From the NCBI RefSeq assembly GCF_001704155.1, contig NZ_CP016294.1, forward strand, positions 2,105,501-2,169,500: DNA of 64,000 nt, written 5' to 3'. A model generated the notes under the pieces. The model searched no databases. It had not been told where the DNA came from and was given only the letters and a program-made list of their open reading frames with translations. This DNA comes from Stenotrophomonas rhizophila (GTDB lineage Bacteria > Pseudomonadota > Gammaproteobacteria > Xanthomonadales > Xanthomonadaceae). Made by a program: the position numbers and the translations under genes. Positions 55,908 to 64,000 of this stretch are shown here, in pieces (position 1 is the stretch's first letter; every line of letters starts with the position of its first letter).

Positions 55908-56311
55908 TGGGTGGCTTCGGGACGTGGTGGCAGCAGCTGGGGCTGGTGATGGCCGGCGGCGCGCTGGGCGCGGCGCTGCGTTTCATCATCGGCGATGCCA
56001 TGCTGCGCCAGTTCGGCAACGGCTTCCCCTGGGGCACGCTGACGGTGAACCTGGTGGGGGCCTTCGCGGTCGGCTACGTGGTGGTCTGGCTGCAGACCCG
56101 CGGCAGCGCGGCATTGTATTGGCGCGCGTTCGCCATCGTCGGCATCATCGGCGGGCTGACCACATTCTCGTCGATGATGCTCGAGGCGGTGCTGCTGGTC
56201 CGCAACGGACGCGGGTGGGTGATGCCGACGTATCTGGGCATCAGTCTGGTGGCGGGATTTGCGCTGGTGTGGTTGGGCGCGCGGTTGGCGGAGTCCACGC
56301 TCGCGCGGTGA
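55907..56311 (+). CDS. crcB: Fluoride ion channel CrcB/Fluc
   Basis: The 134-residue protein has four transmembrane helices and the Fluc signatures ALGAALRFIIGD, FPWGTLTVNLVGAFAVG (with the channel Asn) and GGLTTFSSMMLEA (the Phe-box and Na+ site region). It works as an inverted dimer that expels fluoride. The ATG overlaps the rarA stop (TGATG), so no room exists for a fluoride riboswitch directly upstream. Confidence 0.95.
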   Translation: MGGFGTWWQQLGLVMAGGALGAALRFIIGDAMLRQFGNGFPWGTLTVNLVGAFAVGYVVVWLQTRGSAALYWRAFAIVGIIGGLTTFSSMMLEAVLLVRNGRGWVMPTYLGISLVAGFALVWLGARLAESTLAR

Positions 56312-56389
56312 TCGATTCCGCGTATTTCTGCTGGATTTCCGTTACATCTCACGATATTGTTCGCGCCCCGTTTGCGTTCCCCGTCCGTC

Positions 56390-56662
56390 ATGCGTGATGA
56401 AGAAGACCCCGGCACCCTGGAGCTGATGCTGCCGCGCAAGCGCGGCCGTCCGCCCACGTTCGGCTACGCCATGACCGATGCGCAGCGTGCGGCCCGCTAC
56501 CGGGCCCGCCGTGCCGGGCAGGCCGACCACGCCGATGTGCGCACCTGCAGCGACATGGTGCTGCTGGACAAGATCCGTGCGGCGATCAGCGCAAAGGATG
56601 CCGAGCTCACCGGGTTCCTGGTGCACGTGCTGTGGCAGCGCTATCCCCTGCAGCTGAAATGA
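56390..56662 (+). CDS. Small basic protein with AT-hook-like motif
   Basis: From the ATG at 56390 the protein has 90 residues. PRKRGRPPTFGYAMTDAQRA begins with an RGRP-type AT-hook core and is followed by an Arg-rich helix (ARYRARRAG) and a helical C terminus (LLDKIRAAISAKDAELTGFL). It may bind DNA; this is inference from the motif alone. A TTG at 56357 would add 11 residues. No ribosome binding site is visible. Its last 56 bases overlap, tail to tail, the 3' end of the sensor kinase gene on the other strand. Confidence 0.6.
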   Translation: MRDEEDPGTLELMLPRKRGRPPTFGYAMTDAQRAARYRARRAGQADHADVRTCSDMVLLDKIRAAISAKDAELTGFLVHVLWQRYPLQLK

Positions 56663-58961
56663 TCGTCCCGCCTGCCAGGCCGGCGAGGGCCGGGCGCAGG
56701 TAACCCAGCAGCCGCCCGGCATCCAGCCAGTCGCCGGGGTCGGCCAGGTCCAGTTCGTGCAGGTCGCCGGCAATCGCGGCCAGATCCGGTTGTCCCAGCA
56801 TCTGCAGCACGCCGGCCAGCCGATGCGCGTGGTGCCGCAGCGCGGTGGCGGCCCGGTCGCGCAGGGCGTCATGCAGCGCCATCTGCTCTTCCTGCAGCGA
56901 TTGCAGGATCTCAATCCAGACAGGGTCGGTTGGGCCGCTGCTCGCGCTTGCCAGCCGCTCTGCGTTCCCCTGTGTCTCCACCTGCAATGCCCGGAGCAGC
57001 TGGCCGATATCCAGCGGCTTGCACAGCACCGCGTCCATGCCGCAGGCGAGGCAGCGTTCCACGTGCGCGGCCGAATCATTGGCAGACACTGCCACCAGTA
57101 TGGCCGGCGTACGCCCGTGGCGGCGCTCCAGTTGCCGCAGTTGGACGGCCAGCTCGTAACCGCTCATGTCGTCGAGCACGCAATCGAGCAGCACGATGCC
57201 GCAGGGCTCGGCGGCCTGGCTGTGCAGTGCGCTGGCGCCGTCGGCGCAGCTGCTCACCGAGGCGCCCAGCGTCTCCAACTGCCGACACACCACCGTGCGA
57301 TTCAATGCGTGGTCTTCAACCAGCAACAGGGTGCGCCCGGCCAGCGGCTGCTCCCCCGCGCAGGGGCCGGTGGCTTCGATCACCACCGGCAAGCGCACCT
57401 CGAAGCAGCTGCCCTCGCCGGGAGCGCTGCGCAGCTGCACCGTGCCCCCCATGCCCCGTACCAGATCCTGGCAGATGGAGAGGCCGAGCCCGGCACCGCC
57501 CATCTGCCGCGAGTGACTGTCGTGCGCCTGCGCGAAAGGCTTGAATACGGTGTCGTGCAGCGCGGCCGGGATGCCGATGCCGGTATCGCGGACCGCCAGC
57601 CCAAGGTGTGCGCTGTCCTGGTCCAGGTGCAGCGACAGGGTCACGTCCACGTGCCCCAGGTCGGTGAACTTCACCGCGTTGCCCAGCAGGTTGCTGAGCA
57701 CCTGCCGCAGCGCGTCACCGTCCAGCCACATCCGGGGCAGCGGGTCGGTGTACTGCAGCAGGGTGATGGCCAGGCCCTTGGCCTCGGCCGCAGGACGGGC
57801 CACCGCCAGGCAGTCACGCGCCAGCTGGCGCACGTCCTGCCAGCCGGGGGTGGGGTGGTACTCGCCGGTGGCCAGGCGTGAATAGTCCAGCGCGTGGCCG
57901 AGCAGATGGCGCAGGCCGGCCCCCGCATTGCGTGCGGCGTTCACCAGTTGCCGCTGGCCCTGGTCCAGGCCCGACTGGTGCAGCAGAGCCACCGAGGTGA
58001 CCAGTGCCTGCGCGGCGTTGCGCACTTCATGGCTCATCACGGCGATGAAGCGCGCCTGCTGGCGCTCGCTGCGCCGCGCCGACTGCTGCGCCACACGCAT
58101 CCACACCCCGGCGGTGAGCAGGGCCAGCAGGATCAGCGCGCCGGCCAGCAGTTCCCAGCGGAAGTGCTGCGACATCACCTGCAGCGACGGCCCGCTCAGG
58201 TACGTGGCTTTGGTCCAGCGCTGCATCAGCATCGCGTGCTCCTGCGGGCTGATGGAGCGCATCGCCTGGTGGATCTGGTCGAGCAGGGCGCGATCGCGGT
58301 GGCGCACCACCAGGTGCAGGCTGCCTGGCAAGGTGGATGGCCCGCCATGCAGCAGCAGGCTGTTGCCGAAGTCGCGGCGCACTACGGGCCGCATTGCCAC
58401 ATCCAGGTCCAGCGCCGCGTCCACCACGCCGGCTTCCACGGCGGACAGCGCTTCACGCAGGCTGGGCAGGTCCACCACCTGCAGGTGGGGGTGGTAGGCA
58501 CCCAGCCATTCGGCCAGGCGGGTGCCGCGCACCACCGCCACCCGGCGCAGGTGTGCGAATTCCGGCGGGTGCGCCTGGGCGTGGCGGCTGGCCATCAGGG
58601 TCTGGCCGCGGTAATACGCCGGTGATGCGGCCAACGCCGTGCACGGCGCGTTGTCCAGCGGCCCCAGCAGCAGCATCAGATCGGCGCGCCCGTCGCAGAT
58701 CGCCTGCAGCGCGGCGGTGGCCGATTCCACCGGCTGCTCGCGGAATTCCAGTCCGGCCTGTTCGGCGACCAGCTGCGCATAGCCGGTGATCAGGTTGGTG
58801 TCGCGCGCCGCGCGGTTGTCGTTGGCGAGCAGGCCATGCTGGGAGGGGTCGGCAGCCACCCGGACCAGCCGCGGTTCGGCACTGCTGCCCGCGGTGACAG
58901 GCAGCAGCAGGCCGACCAGCACCCCGGTCAAGGCGCCGGCCCAGGTCCAGTTGCCGCTCAC
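56607..58961 (-). CDS. BvgS/EvgS-like hybrid sensor kinase (SBP3-HK-REC-HPt)
   Basis: From a GTG at 58961 overlapping the response regulator stop by four bases (GTGA), the protein has 784 residues. The order is: signal/membrane segment (about 5-25), one periplasmic solute-binding (SBP_bac_3) domain (about 35-270), a transmembrane helix (LLAGALILLALLTAGVWM), a histidine kinase with H box AVMSHEVRNAAQA, N box LSNLLGNAVKFT and G1 DTGIGIP, a receiver with Asp in LLDCVLDDMSG, and a C-terminal HPt with His in HHAHRLAGVL. This is a complete phosphorelay of the BvgS type but with one sensor domain instead of two. The solute is unknown. Confidence 0.88.
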   Translation of the reverse strand: MSGNWTWAGALTGVLVGLLLPVTAGSSAEPRLVRVAADPSQHGLLANDNRAARDTNLITGYAQLVAEQAGLEFREQPVESATAALQAICDGRADLMLLLGPLDNAPCTALAASPAYYRGQTLMASRHAQAHPPEFAHLRRVAVVRGTRLAEWLGAYHPHLQVVDLPSLREALSAVEAGVVDAALDLDVAMRPVVRRDFGNSLLLHGGPSTLPGSLHLVVRHRDRALLDQIHQAMRSISPQEHAMLMQRWTKATYLSGPSLQVMSQHFRWELLAGALILLALLTAGVWMRVAQQSARRSERQQARFIAVMSHEVRNAAQALVTSVALLHQSGLDQGQRQLVNAARNAGAGLRHLLGHALDYSRLATGEYHPTPGWQDVRQLARDCLAVARPAAEAKGLAITLLQYTDPLPRMWLDGDALRQVLSNLLGNAVKFTDLGHVDVTLSLHLDQDSAHLGLAVRDTGIGIPAALHDTVFKPFAQAHDSHSRQMGGAGLGLSICQDLVRGMGGTVQLRSAPGEGSCFEVRLPVVIEATGPCAGEQPLAGRTLLLVEDHALNRTVVCRQLETLGASVSSCADGASALHSQAAEPCGIVLLDCVLDDMSGYELAVQLRQLERRHGRTPAILVAVSANDSAAHVERCLACGMDAVLCKPLDIGQLLRALQVETQGNAERLASASSGPTDPVWIEILQSLQEEQMALHDALRDRAATALRHHAHRLAGVLQMLGQPDLAAIAGDLHELDLADPGDWLDAGRLLGYLRPALAGLAGGTIISAAGDSAATARAPGTR

Positions 58962-59617
58962 CACACCGCCAGCTGGTGGCGAAGGGTGAACAGGTCGCGG
59001 TCGGTGCGCAGGCCGAGTTTGCGGAACGCCGCGTGCTTCTGGGTGCTGATGGTCTTGATGCTGCGGTTGCGCTGCAGGGCAATGTCGGTCACGGTCATGC
59101 CGCTCAGGCACAGCTGCAGCACTTCGCGCTCGCTCTGCGACAACCGGTGTTCGGCGTGTTCGTCGCGGTAGTTGACCGGCACATGGGTGTGCCCGGCCGC
59201 CACGCGGGTGACCGCGCGCGCCAGCGCTTCCAGTGACTCGCCCTTGGAGACCACGCCCGCAGCGCCGGCGGCCATGGTGTTGGAGATCATCACGTGATGG
59301 ACGTTGGCCGAGAACATCAATACCCGCACGCGCGGGAACCGGCGTCGCAGCATGCGCAGCAGCTCCATGCCCTGCAGGTCGCCTTCGCCCAGCGTGTAGT
59401 CCACCACCGCCACGTCCACCAGGTGGTGTTGCAATGTGCTGATCAGGGAGCTGGTGTGGGCGTGGTTGCCGACCACATGGAACCGCGGGTCGGTGGACAG
59501 GTGTACATAACTGCCATGCCGGACCACATCGTGGTCATCCAGCAGGGCAATGTTGAGTACGGACGGCAGCAGCGGTCCATATGCGGGGCCTGGATGGCGT
59601 CGAGACAAAGGAGGCAC
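58958..59617 (-). CDS. BvgA/EvgA-like LuxR-family response regulator
   Basis: The 219-residue regulator has a receiver domain (about 20-140, DD at 27-28, phosphoacceptor Asp73 in VAVVDYTLGEG, Lys in VVSKGES) and a LuxR-type helix-turn-helix (about 155-215: LSQSEREVLQLCLSGMTVTD, SIKTISTQKHAAF). It is the cognate partner of the overlapping BvgS-like kinase. The GTG at 59617 has no clear ribosome binding site, and the receiver proper starts about 20 residues later, so the true start is uncertain. Two palindromes lie 53-80 bases upstream. Confidence 0.85.
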   Translation of the reverse strand: MPPLSRRHPGPAYGPLLPSVLNIALLDDHDVVRHGSYVHLSTDPRFHVVGNHAHTSSLISTLQHHLVDVAVVDYTLGEGDLQGMELLRMLRRRFPRVRVLMFSANVHHVMISNTMAAGAAGVVSKGESLEALARAVTRVAAGHTHVPVNYRDEHAEHRLSQSEREVLQLCLSGMTVTDIALQRNRSIKTISTQKHAAFRKLGLRTDRDLFTLRHQLAVW

Positions 59618-59669
59618 GCAATCGTGGGATTTGCGCCATTCTTACCGCTTCAACGCGCAGCGGAGATAG

Positions 59670-59696
59670 TCTGATGTCAGATTAGGACTATTCCTA
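59670..59696. promoter_or_regulatory. Two adjacent palindromes upstream of the BvgA-like gene
   Basis: TCTGATGTCAGA (59670-59681) and TAGGA-CTAT-TCCTA (59683-59696) stand side by side. The second contains ATTCCTA, which fits the BvgA heptamer pattern (T/A)TTC(C/T)TA known in Bordetella, in inverted arrangement. An autoregulatory site is plausible. Confidence 0.45.
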
Positions 59697-59738
59697 TGCT
59701 CGGTACGAGAGGTGCGTCACTCTCTGCGCGCATCCGCG

Positions 59739-60620
59739 TCACCGTTTTTCGCGATCGAGCAGTCGCGCGAACTGCGACGCCAGATCCACAACCAGCGGAT
59801 CGGCATTGTCACGGTGCAGCATCGCGATTTCGATGCCGTCCATGGGCGGCAAACCTTGGCGCGCGGTGAGCGCGCGGTGTTCGCGGGTCACGGCACGCGC
59901 TGGCAGCAGGCTGATGCCCATGCCGTCGGCCACCGCGCCCTGGATGCCACTGAGGCTGGAGCTGGTGAAGCCGATCCGCCAGCGCCGGCCCATGCTTTCC
60001 ACGGCAGCGATCAACTCATCGCGATACAGCCCGCGCGGCGGAAACGTCACCAGCGGAATCGGGTCCATGCCGATGCAGGGGCTGCGTGCACTGTCCACCC
60101 AGCGCATCGGCTCATACCAGCAGGCCACGCCCTGGCGGCTGTTGCGGCGCTGTTTGATCAGCACCAGGTCCAGCTCGCCGTGGTCGTAGGCGTTGGCCAG
60201 GTCGCGGCTGAGGCCGCTGGTGACTTCCAGCTTCACCTGCCGGTGGCGGCGGGTGAAGCGGCCCAGCAGGGCGGTGGTGCGGGGGCTGACAAAGTCTTCG
60301 GGCACACCCAGCCGGACCGTCACCGCCACCGTGGCGCCGGCCAGTGCTTCGCCCATCTGGTCGTTGAGGGCCAGCATCTGGCGCGCGATGCCCAGCAGCG
60401 TCTGCCCGGCATCGGTGGGGTGCACATCGCGGTTGCCGCGCACCAGCAGCGGGTGCCCGGCCAACTGCTCCAGCCGCCGGATCTTCTGGCTGATGGTGGA
60501 CTGGGTGGAATGCAGGCGCGTGGCGGCGGTGGTGAAGCTGCCGCAGTCGGCCACCATCACCATGGCCCGCAGCAGGTCCAGTTCGAACAGGGTGCGATGC
60601 GATTGTGCACTGGGCGGCAT
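59739..60620 (-). CDS. LysR-family transcriptional regulator
   Basis: From the ATG at 60620 the protein has 293 residues. The N-terminal winged helix (about 13-75) reads LLRAMVMVADCGSFTTAATR, with LHSTQSTISQKIRRLEQLAG as recognition helix. A periplasmic-binding-protein-like effector domain follows (about 100-290: VRLGVPEDFV, AYDHGELDLVLIKQ). The long open frame upstream runs through the neighbouring regulator gene in another frame. The effector and targets are unknown; resemblance to LrhA-type regulators is only general. Confidence 0.88.
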   Translation of the reverse strand: MPPSAQSHRTLFELDLLRAMVMVADCGSFTTAATRLHSTQSTISQKIRRLEQLAGHPLLVRGNRDVHPTDAGQTLLGIARQMLALNDQMGEALAGATVAVTVRLGVPEDFVSPRTTALLGRFTRRHRQVKLEVTSGLSRDLANAYDHGELDLVLIKQRRNSRQGVACWYEPMRWVDSARSPCIGMDPIPLVTFPPRGLYRDELIAAVESMGRRWRIGFTSSSLSGIQGAVADGMGISLLPARAVTREHRALTARQGLPPMDGIEIAMLHRDNADPLVVDLASQFARLLDREKR

Positions 60621-60670
60621 GGCGGTATCCAGAAAACGAATGATGCCCGTTCTAGCATGCACGCGGGTGC

Positions 60671-61648
60671 CTAGCCAGCTGCGGCCCCGCTGCGTGCAAG
60701 GCTGCGCGCCACGCGATCGCCCGCGGCCTGCATCATCGCGTGCAGCGCAGGCGGGCCCAGTACCTCGAAGTCGAGCTCCAGCGCGAGCAGCCAGTACACC
60801 ACCGCGCCCTGCGGGTGCGCGCCACACCGCAGCAGGCAGCGCCGGGCATCCACCGCTTCGAGCATGCCCGCCGAGGCCGGTATGCGTTCGCGCACGATGT
60901 CGATGGGCGCGTGCAGGATCACCCGCGCTTCGTCCCCGTATGGCCCCAGCGACAGCGACTGGCTCACGAACGCGCGCAGGTCGCCATTGGCGGGCGAGGG
61001 GCGCGGGCGGAAGTGCGCGCCCACCTCTGCCGCGCTGGTCATGCGGTCGATGCGGAAGGTGCGCCAATCCACGCGCAGCGTGTCCCAGGCCACCAGGTAC
61101 CAGCGCCGTTCGGCATGCACCACGCCCTGCGGTTCCACCAGCCGCTGGCTGGGCTGTCCCTGGCGGTCGGCATAGTCGAAGCGGAGCTGCAGCTGGTCGC
61201 GGCAGGCGCCGGCCAGGGTGGCCAGCAGCCCGGCATCGACCATGGGCCCGGCCTGGTCGATCGGCAGGATCGCGGTACGCAATGCATCCAGCCGGCGTCG
61301 CAGTCGCGCCGGCATCACCTGTTCCAGTTTGACCAGTGCGGTGATCGCGGTCTGCTCGATGCCGCTGATGGTGCCGGTCACTGCAGTGCGCAGGGCCAGC
61401 GCAGCGGCCAACGCTTCTTCATCGTCGAGCAGCAGCGGTGGCAATGCGCGCCCGGCGCGGAACGCGTAGCCGCCGGCCACGCCACTGCTGGCCTGGATCG
61501 GGTAGCCCAGTTCGCGCAGGCGGTCGATGTCGCGGCGCAGCGTGCGCGGATGTACGCCGATATCCGCGGCCAGTGTGTTGCCCGGCCAATGCGGCCGGGA
61601 TTGCAGCAGCGAGAGCAGGCGCAGCAGTCGAGCGGAGGTGGTCAGCAT
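60671..61648 (-). CDS. YafY-type HTH/WYL-domain regulator
   Basis: From the ATG at 61648 (MLTTSARLLRLLSLLQ) the protein has 325 residues. A DeoR-like winged helix (about 5-60: LAADIGVHPRTLRRDIDRLR) is followed by a WYL domain (about 140-215: VEPQGVVHAERRWYLVAWD) and a C-terminal WCX extension. An ATG four codons upstream is an alternative. It is divergent from the GST gene, and a palindromic pair in the 122-base gap suggests control of both. Confidence 0.88.
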   Translation of the reverse strand: MLTTSARLLRLLSLLQSRPHWPGNTLAADIGVHPRTLRRDIDRLRELGYPIQASSGVAGGYAFRAGRALPPLLLDDEEALAAALALRTAVTGTISGIEQTAITALVKLEQVMPARLRRRLDALRTAILPIDQAGPMVDAGLLATLAGACRDQLQLRFDYADRQGQPSQRLVEPQGVVHAERRWYLVAWDTLRVDWRTFRIDRMTSAAEVGAHFRPRPSPANGDLRAFVSQSLSLGPYGDEARVILHAPIDIVRERIPASAGMLEAVDARRCLLRCGAHPQGAVVYWLLALELDFEVLGPPALHAMMQAAGDRVARSLARSGAAAG

Positions 61649-61664
61649 GGGCGGCAGCATCGCG

Positions 61665-61687
61665 CCTGTCGAGGACAGGATCTGTCC
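61665..61687. promoter_or_regulatory. Overlapping palindromes between the WYL regulator and GST genes
   Basis: CCTGTC-gag-GACAGG (61665-61679) and GGACAG-gat-CTGTCC (61673-61687) share their middle arm, giving three regularly spaced half-sites. This is a likely operator for the WYL regulator. Confidence 0.6.
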
Positions 61688-61770
61688 GCAATGGTGGCTA
61701 GCCTGTGGCCACGGTGCAAGGCCCCCTGGCGGCGCACCTTTCCACACCGACAATCCACAAGGAGTTCCAC

Positions 61771-62376
61771 ATGTCCGTTGTCTTCTATTGGCATCCCATG
61801 TCCAGTGCCACCCCCGTCGCCTGCGCGCTCGCCGAACTGGGGGTCGCCCATGACCGGGTGCGGATCGACATCCGGAACGGCGAGCAGCGCACCCCGGAGT
61901 ACCTGGCGATCAACCCCAACGGCAAGGTGCCGTGCCTGGTGGTGGATGGCACGCCGATCTTCGAAGGCCTGGCCATCCATCTGTGGCTGGGTGACCGCTT
62001 CGGCGTGGCGCGCGGGCTGTGGCCGGCGGCCGACACCCCGGAGCGGCTGCAGGCGTTGTCGTGGTGCGCCTGGGCCTATGTGACCTACGCGGCGATGATC
62101 AACCGGCTGATGCTGGCCACCCGCGAAGGCCCGTTGCGCGACAGTACGCAGGCCGCCGCCGCAGGGCAGGGCGCCGCCGAGCTGCTGGGATTGCTGGAAG
62201 ATCGGCTGGGATCGCAGCCCTGGATGCTGGGCGGCGATTACTCGCTGGTGGACCTGGTGGTGGCGCAGGTGGTCGGCTATGGCACCTACGTCGGTGCCGG
62301 CGTAGACGCGTATCCCGCCGTGGCGGCCTGGTTGGCGCAGGTGCAGGCGCGTCCGGCCATGCAGGGCGAGGTCTGA
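61771..62376 (+). CDS. Glutathione S-transferase family protein
   Basis: From the ATG at 61771 (AAGGAG eight bases upstream) the protein has 201 residues. The thioredoxin-like N-terminal domain contains YWHPMSSATPVACALAELG, the glutathione-binding NPNGKVPCLVVDGTPIFEG and the conserved cis-Pro. A helical C-terminal domain ends with DYSLVDLVVAQVVGYG. It could detoxify electrophiles. Divergence from a WYL regulator suggests inducible expression. Confidence 0.9.
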   Translation: MSVVFYWHPMSSATPVACALAELGVAHDRVRIDIRNGEQRTPEYLAINPNGKVPCLVVDGTPIFEGLAIHLWLGDRFGVARGLWPAADTPERLQALSWCAWAYVTYAAMINRLMLATREGPLRDSTQAAAAGQGAAELLGLLEDRLGSQPWMLGGDYSLVDLVVAQVVGYGTYVGAGVDAYPAVAAWLAQVQARPAMQGEV

Positions 62377-62476
62377 GCGCATTCGATTCCGTAATGCGCG
62401 TCATGACGAAATTTAACTGGTGAATGGATGCCTTCGCGCCGTATGGTGCGGAGGTACTCCTTTTTGCCACGTTGCC

Positions 62477-63925
62477 ATGAAACCCATTGCGCTGTCTGCC
62501 TTCCCGGTGCTGCTTGCACTGGCGCCCTGCGTCCTCGCCGCCGAACAGGCCGACCTGATCATCCGGCATGCCACCGTGGTGGATGTCGAACATGCCACCA
62601 CCCATGCCGACCAGGCGGTGGTGGTACGCGGCAATGACATCGTCGCCGTGGGTGACGACCGCAGAATTTCCAAGGCCTGGAAGGCGCCGCAGCGCATCGA
62701 TGGCAACGGCCGCTTCCTGATTCCCGGCCTGTGGGACATGCACGTGCATTTCGGCGGCGGACCGGAGCTGATCGAGGAGAACAAGGCGCTGCTGCCGCTG
62801 TACATCGCCCATGGCATCACCACCATCCGCGATTGTTCCGGCGACCTGCCCACGCAGGTGCTGCAGTGGCGTGGCCAGATTGCCGACGGCAGCCTGGAAG
62901 GGCCGCAGCTGTTCAGTTCGGGCGCCAAGATCGAAGGCATCAAGCCGGTCTGGAAGGGAACGCTGGAGGTGGGCAGCCAGGCCGACCTCGATGCCGCGCT
63001 GGCCCAGCTCAAGCGCGACCGCGTCGACTTCGTCAAGATCACCGACAGCACCCTGACCCCGCCCCTGTTCCTGGCTGCAGTGAGTGGCGCCCGCGCCAAT
63101 GGCCTGCGCGCGTCCGGGCACATCCCGATGGCGCTGACCGTGCAGCAGGCAGTGGACGCCGGCATCAGCTCGATCGAGCACCTGGACTACGCCTACAAGG
63201 CCGGGGTCAAGGACGAGGCCGCCATTGCCGCTGATTTCGCCGCCAAGCGGATTGATCGCGCCGAGGCCAATCGCCGGCTTGATGCCGGCTTTGATCGTGA
63301 GACCGCCATGGCCGCCTACCGTGACTTTGCGGCGAAGGGCGTATATGTCACGCCCACGCTCAACGGCGGCCGCATCCTCGACTTCCTGGACCAGGATGAC
63401 CACGCGAACGATCCGTACCTGGCCTACATTGGCCCGAAGCTGCAGGCGACCTACCAGTGGCGCGTGGAACGTGCTGCCAAAGCGAGTCCAGAGCAGATCG
63501 CCGAGCGCCACCAGCAGTACCACCAGGTGGCGGCCGTGCTGCCAATGCTGCAGCAGGCGGGCGTGACGGTCATGGCCGGCACCGACGCGGGGTTCCTCAA
63601 TTCCTTCAACTATCCCGGCATCGGTTTGCATGACGAGCTGAGCCTGTTCGTCAAGGAAGGCCTGACTCCGGCCCAGGCCCTGTCGTCGGCAACCCGTGCG
63701 GGTCCGTCGTGGTTCGGTACGCTGGACCGCTATGGCGGCATCGCCGAAGGCAAGGCCGCCGACCTGGTGCTGCTCGATGCCAACCCGCTGCAGGATATCC
63801 AGGCCACGCGCGCGATCAACACCGTGGTGCTGCGTGGCCACGTGTATGACCGCAAGGCGCTGGATGCGTTGCTGGCGCAGACACGTGCCAAGGTCGCCAC
63901 GTGGCAGCAGGACGCTGCCCAGTAG
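62477..63925 (+). CDS. Secreted metal-dependent amidohydrolase
   Basis: From the ATG at 62477 the protein has 482 residues with a signal peptide ending CVLAA. The amidohydrolase barrel shows metal ligands His-x-His in LWDMHVHFGGG, a Lys candidate in VDFVKITDST, His in ASGHIPMAL and SIEHLDYAY, and Asp in VMAGTDAGFLN. The flanking beta sandwich (LIIRHATVVDVEHA, GKAADLVLLDANPLQDI) is typical of imidazolonepropionase-like and prolidase-like enzymes of xanthomonads. Substrate is unknown. A terminator follows. Confidence 0.88.
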   Translation: MKPIALSAFPVLLALAPCVLAAEQADLIIRHATVVDVEHATTHADQAVVVRGNDIVAVGDDRRISKAWKAPQRIDGNGRFLIPGLWDMHVHFGGGPELIEENKALLPLYIAHGITTIRDCSGDLPTQVLQWRGQIADGSLEGPQLFSSGAKIEGIKPVWKGTLEVGSQADLDAALAQLKRDRVDFVKITDSTLTPPLFLAAVSGARANGLRASGHIPMALTVQQAVDAGISSIEHLDYAYKAGVKDEAAIAADFAAKRIDRAEANRRLDAGFDRETAMAAYRDFAAKGVYVTPTLNGGRILDFLDQDDHANDPYLAYIGPKLQATYQWRVERAAKASPEQIAERHQQYHQVAAVLPMLQQAGVTVMAGTDAGFLNSFNYPGIGLHDELSLFVKEGLTPAQALSSATRAGPSWFGTLDRYGGIAEGKAADLVLLDANPLQDIQATRAINTVVLRGHVYDRKALDALLAQTRAKVATWQQDAAQ

Positions 63926-63961
63926 CGATCTGCTCGCAGCAGAGTCAAGAGAAGCAGCAGG

Positions 63962-63988
63962 CGCCCCGCTCATCAGCGGGGCGTTTTC
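63962..63988 (+). terminator. Terminator of the amidohydrolase gene
   Basis: A 9-bp perfect stem CGCCCCGCT / AGCGGGGCG with a 4-base loop is followed by TTTTCGTTT, 36 bases after the stop codon. Confidence 0.9.
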
Positions 63989-64000
63989 GTTTGGGCGCCG

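Overview
The window is GC-rich chromosomal DNA of a Xanthomonadaceae bacterium, most likely Stenotrophomonas. This rests on the rpoN2-vemR-fleQ and ravA/ravR/ravS gene order known from Xanthomonas, on GTAG-headed REP elements typical of S. maltophilia, and on several housekeeping neighbourhoods (clpS-clpA-infA-aat, ftsK-lolA-rarA). No rRNA, tRNA, CRISPR array, insertion sequence or prophage was seen.

Left part (1-26 kb): after the 5' part of a trimeric autotransporter adhesin gene (minus strand, cut by the window edge), almost everything is flagellar and on the minus strand. In transcription order from the right: flgBCDEF, flgGHIJKL, four tandem flagellin genes, fliD-fliS-fliT-pilZ-like, a LuxR-type response regulator, rpoN, vemR and fleQ. 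Sequence-visible promoters fit a hierarchical circuit. Sigma-54 sites (TGGCACG-N4-TTGCA type) precede fliD, flgG, flgB and flgA. Sigma-28 sites (TAAAG-type, N11, GCCGATAA-type) precede each flagellin, cheV, flgM, a chemoreceptor gene and probably a GGDEF-EAL gene.

Regulatory centre (25-37.5 kb): cheV, then flgA-flgM-flgN on the plus strand, a RavA-like histidine kinase, a RavR-like GGDEF-EAL-REC protein whose catalytic motifs are degraded, a RavS-like PAS kinase, an apparently intact PAS-GGDEF-EAL protein, and a chemoreceptor with no ligand-binding domain. Together they link cyclic-di-GMP, phosphorelay and flagellar assembly.

Right part (37.5-64 kb) is mostly housekeeping: hflD-mnmA-nudix; clpS, clpA, infA and aat, which bring together the N-degron degradation pathway; a femAB-like acetyltransferase; an atypical GerMN-like/Amidase_3 protein next to a truncated HigA-type antitoxin fragment, which look like accessory DNA; trxB; ftsK, a transglutaminase-like protein, lolA, rarA, crcB; a BvgA/BvgS-like two-component pair; LysR and WYL regulators with a divergent GST gene; and a secreted amidohydrolase.

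The most unusual non-coding signal is a composite intergenic repeat of about 170-200 bp. It contains a GTAG REP hairpin, a second GC hairpin and two direct repeats around a variable spacer. It is present in four long and several partial copies between flagellar and housekeeping genes.
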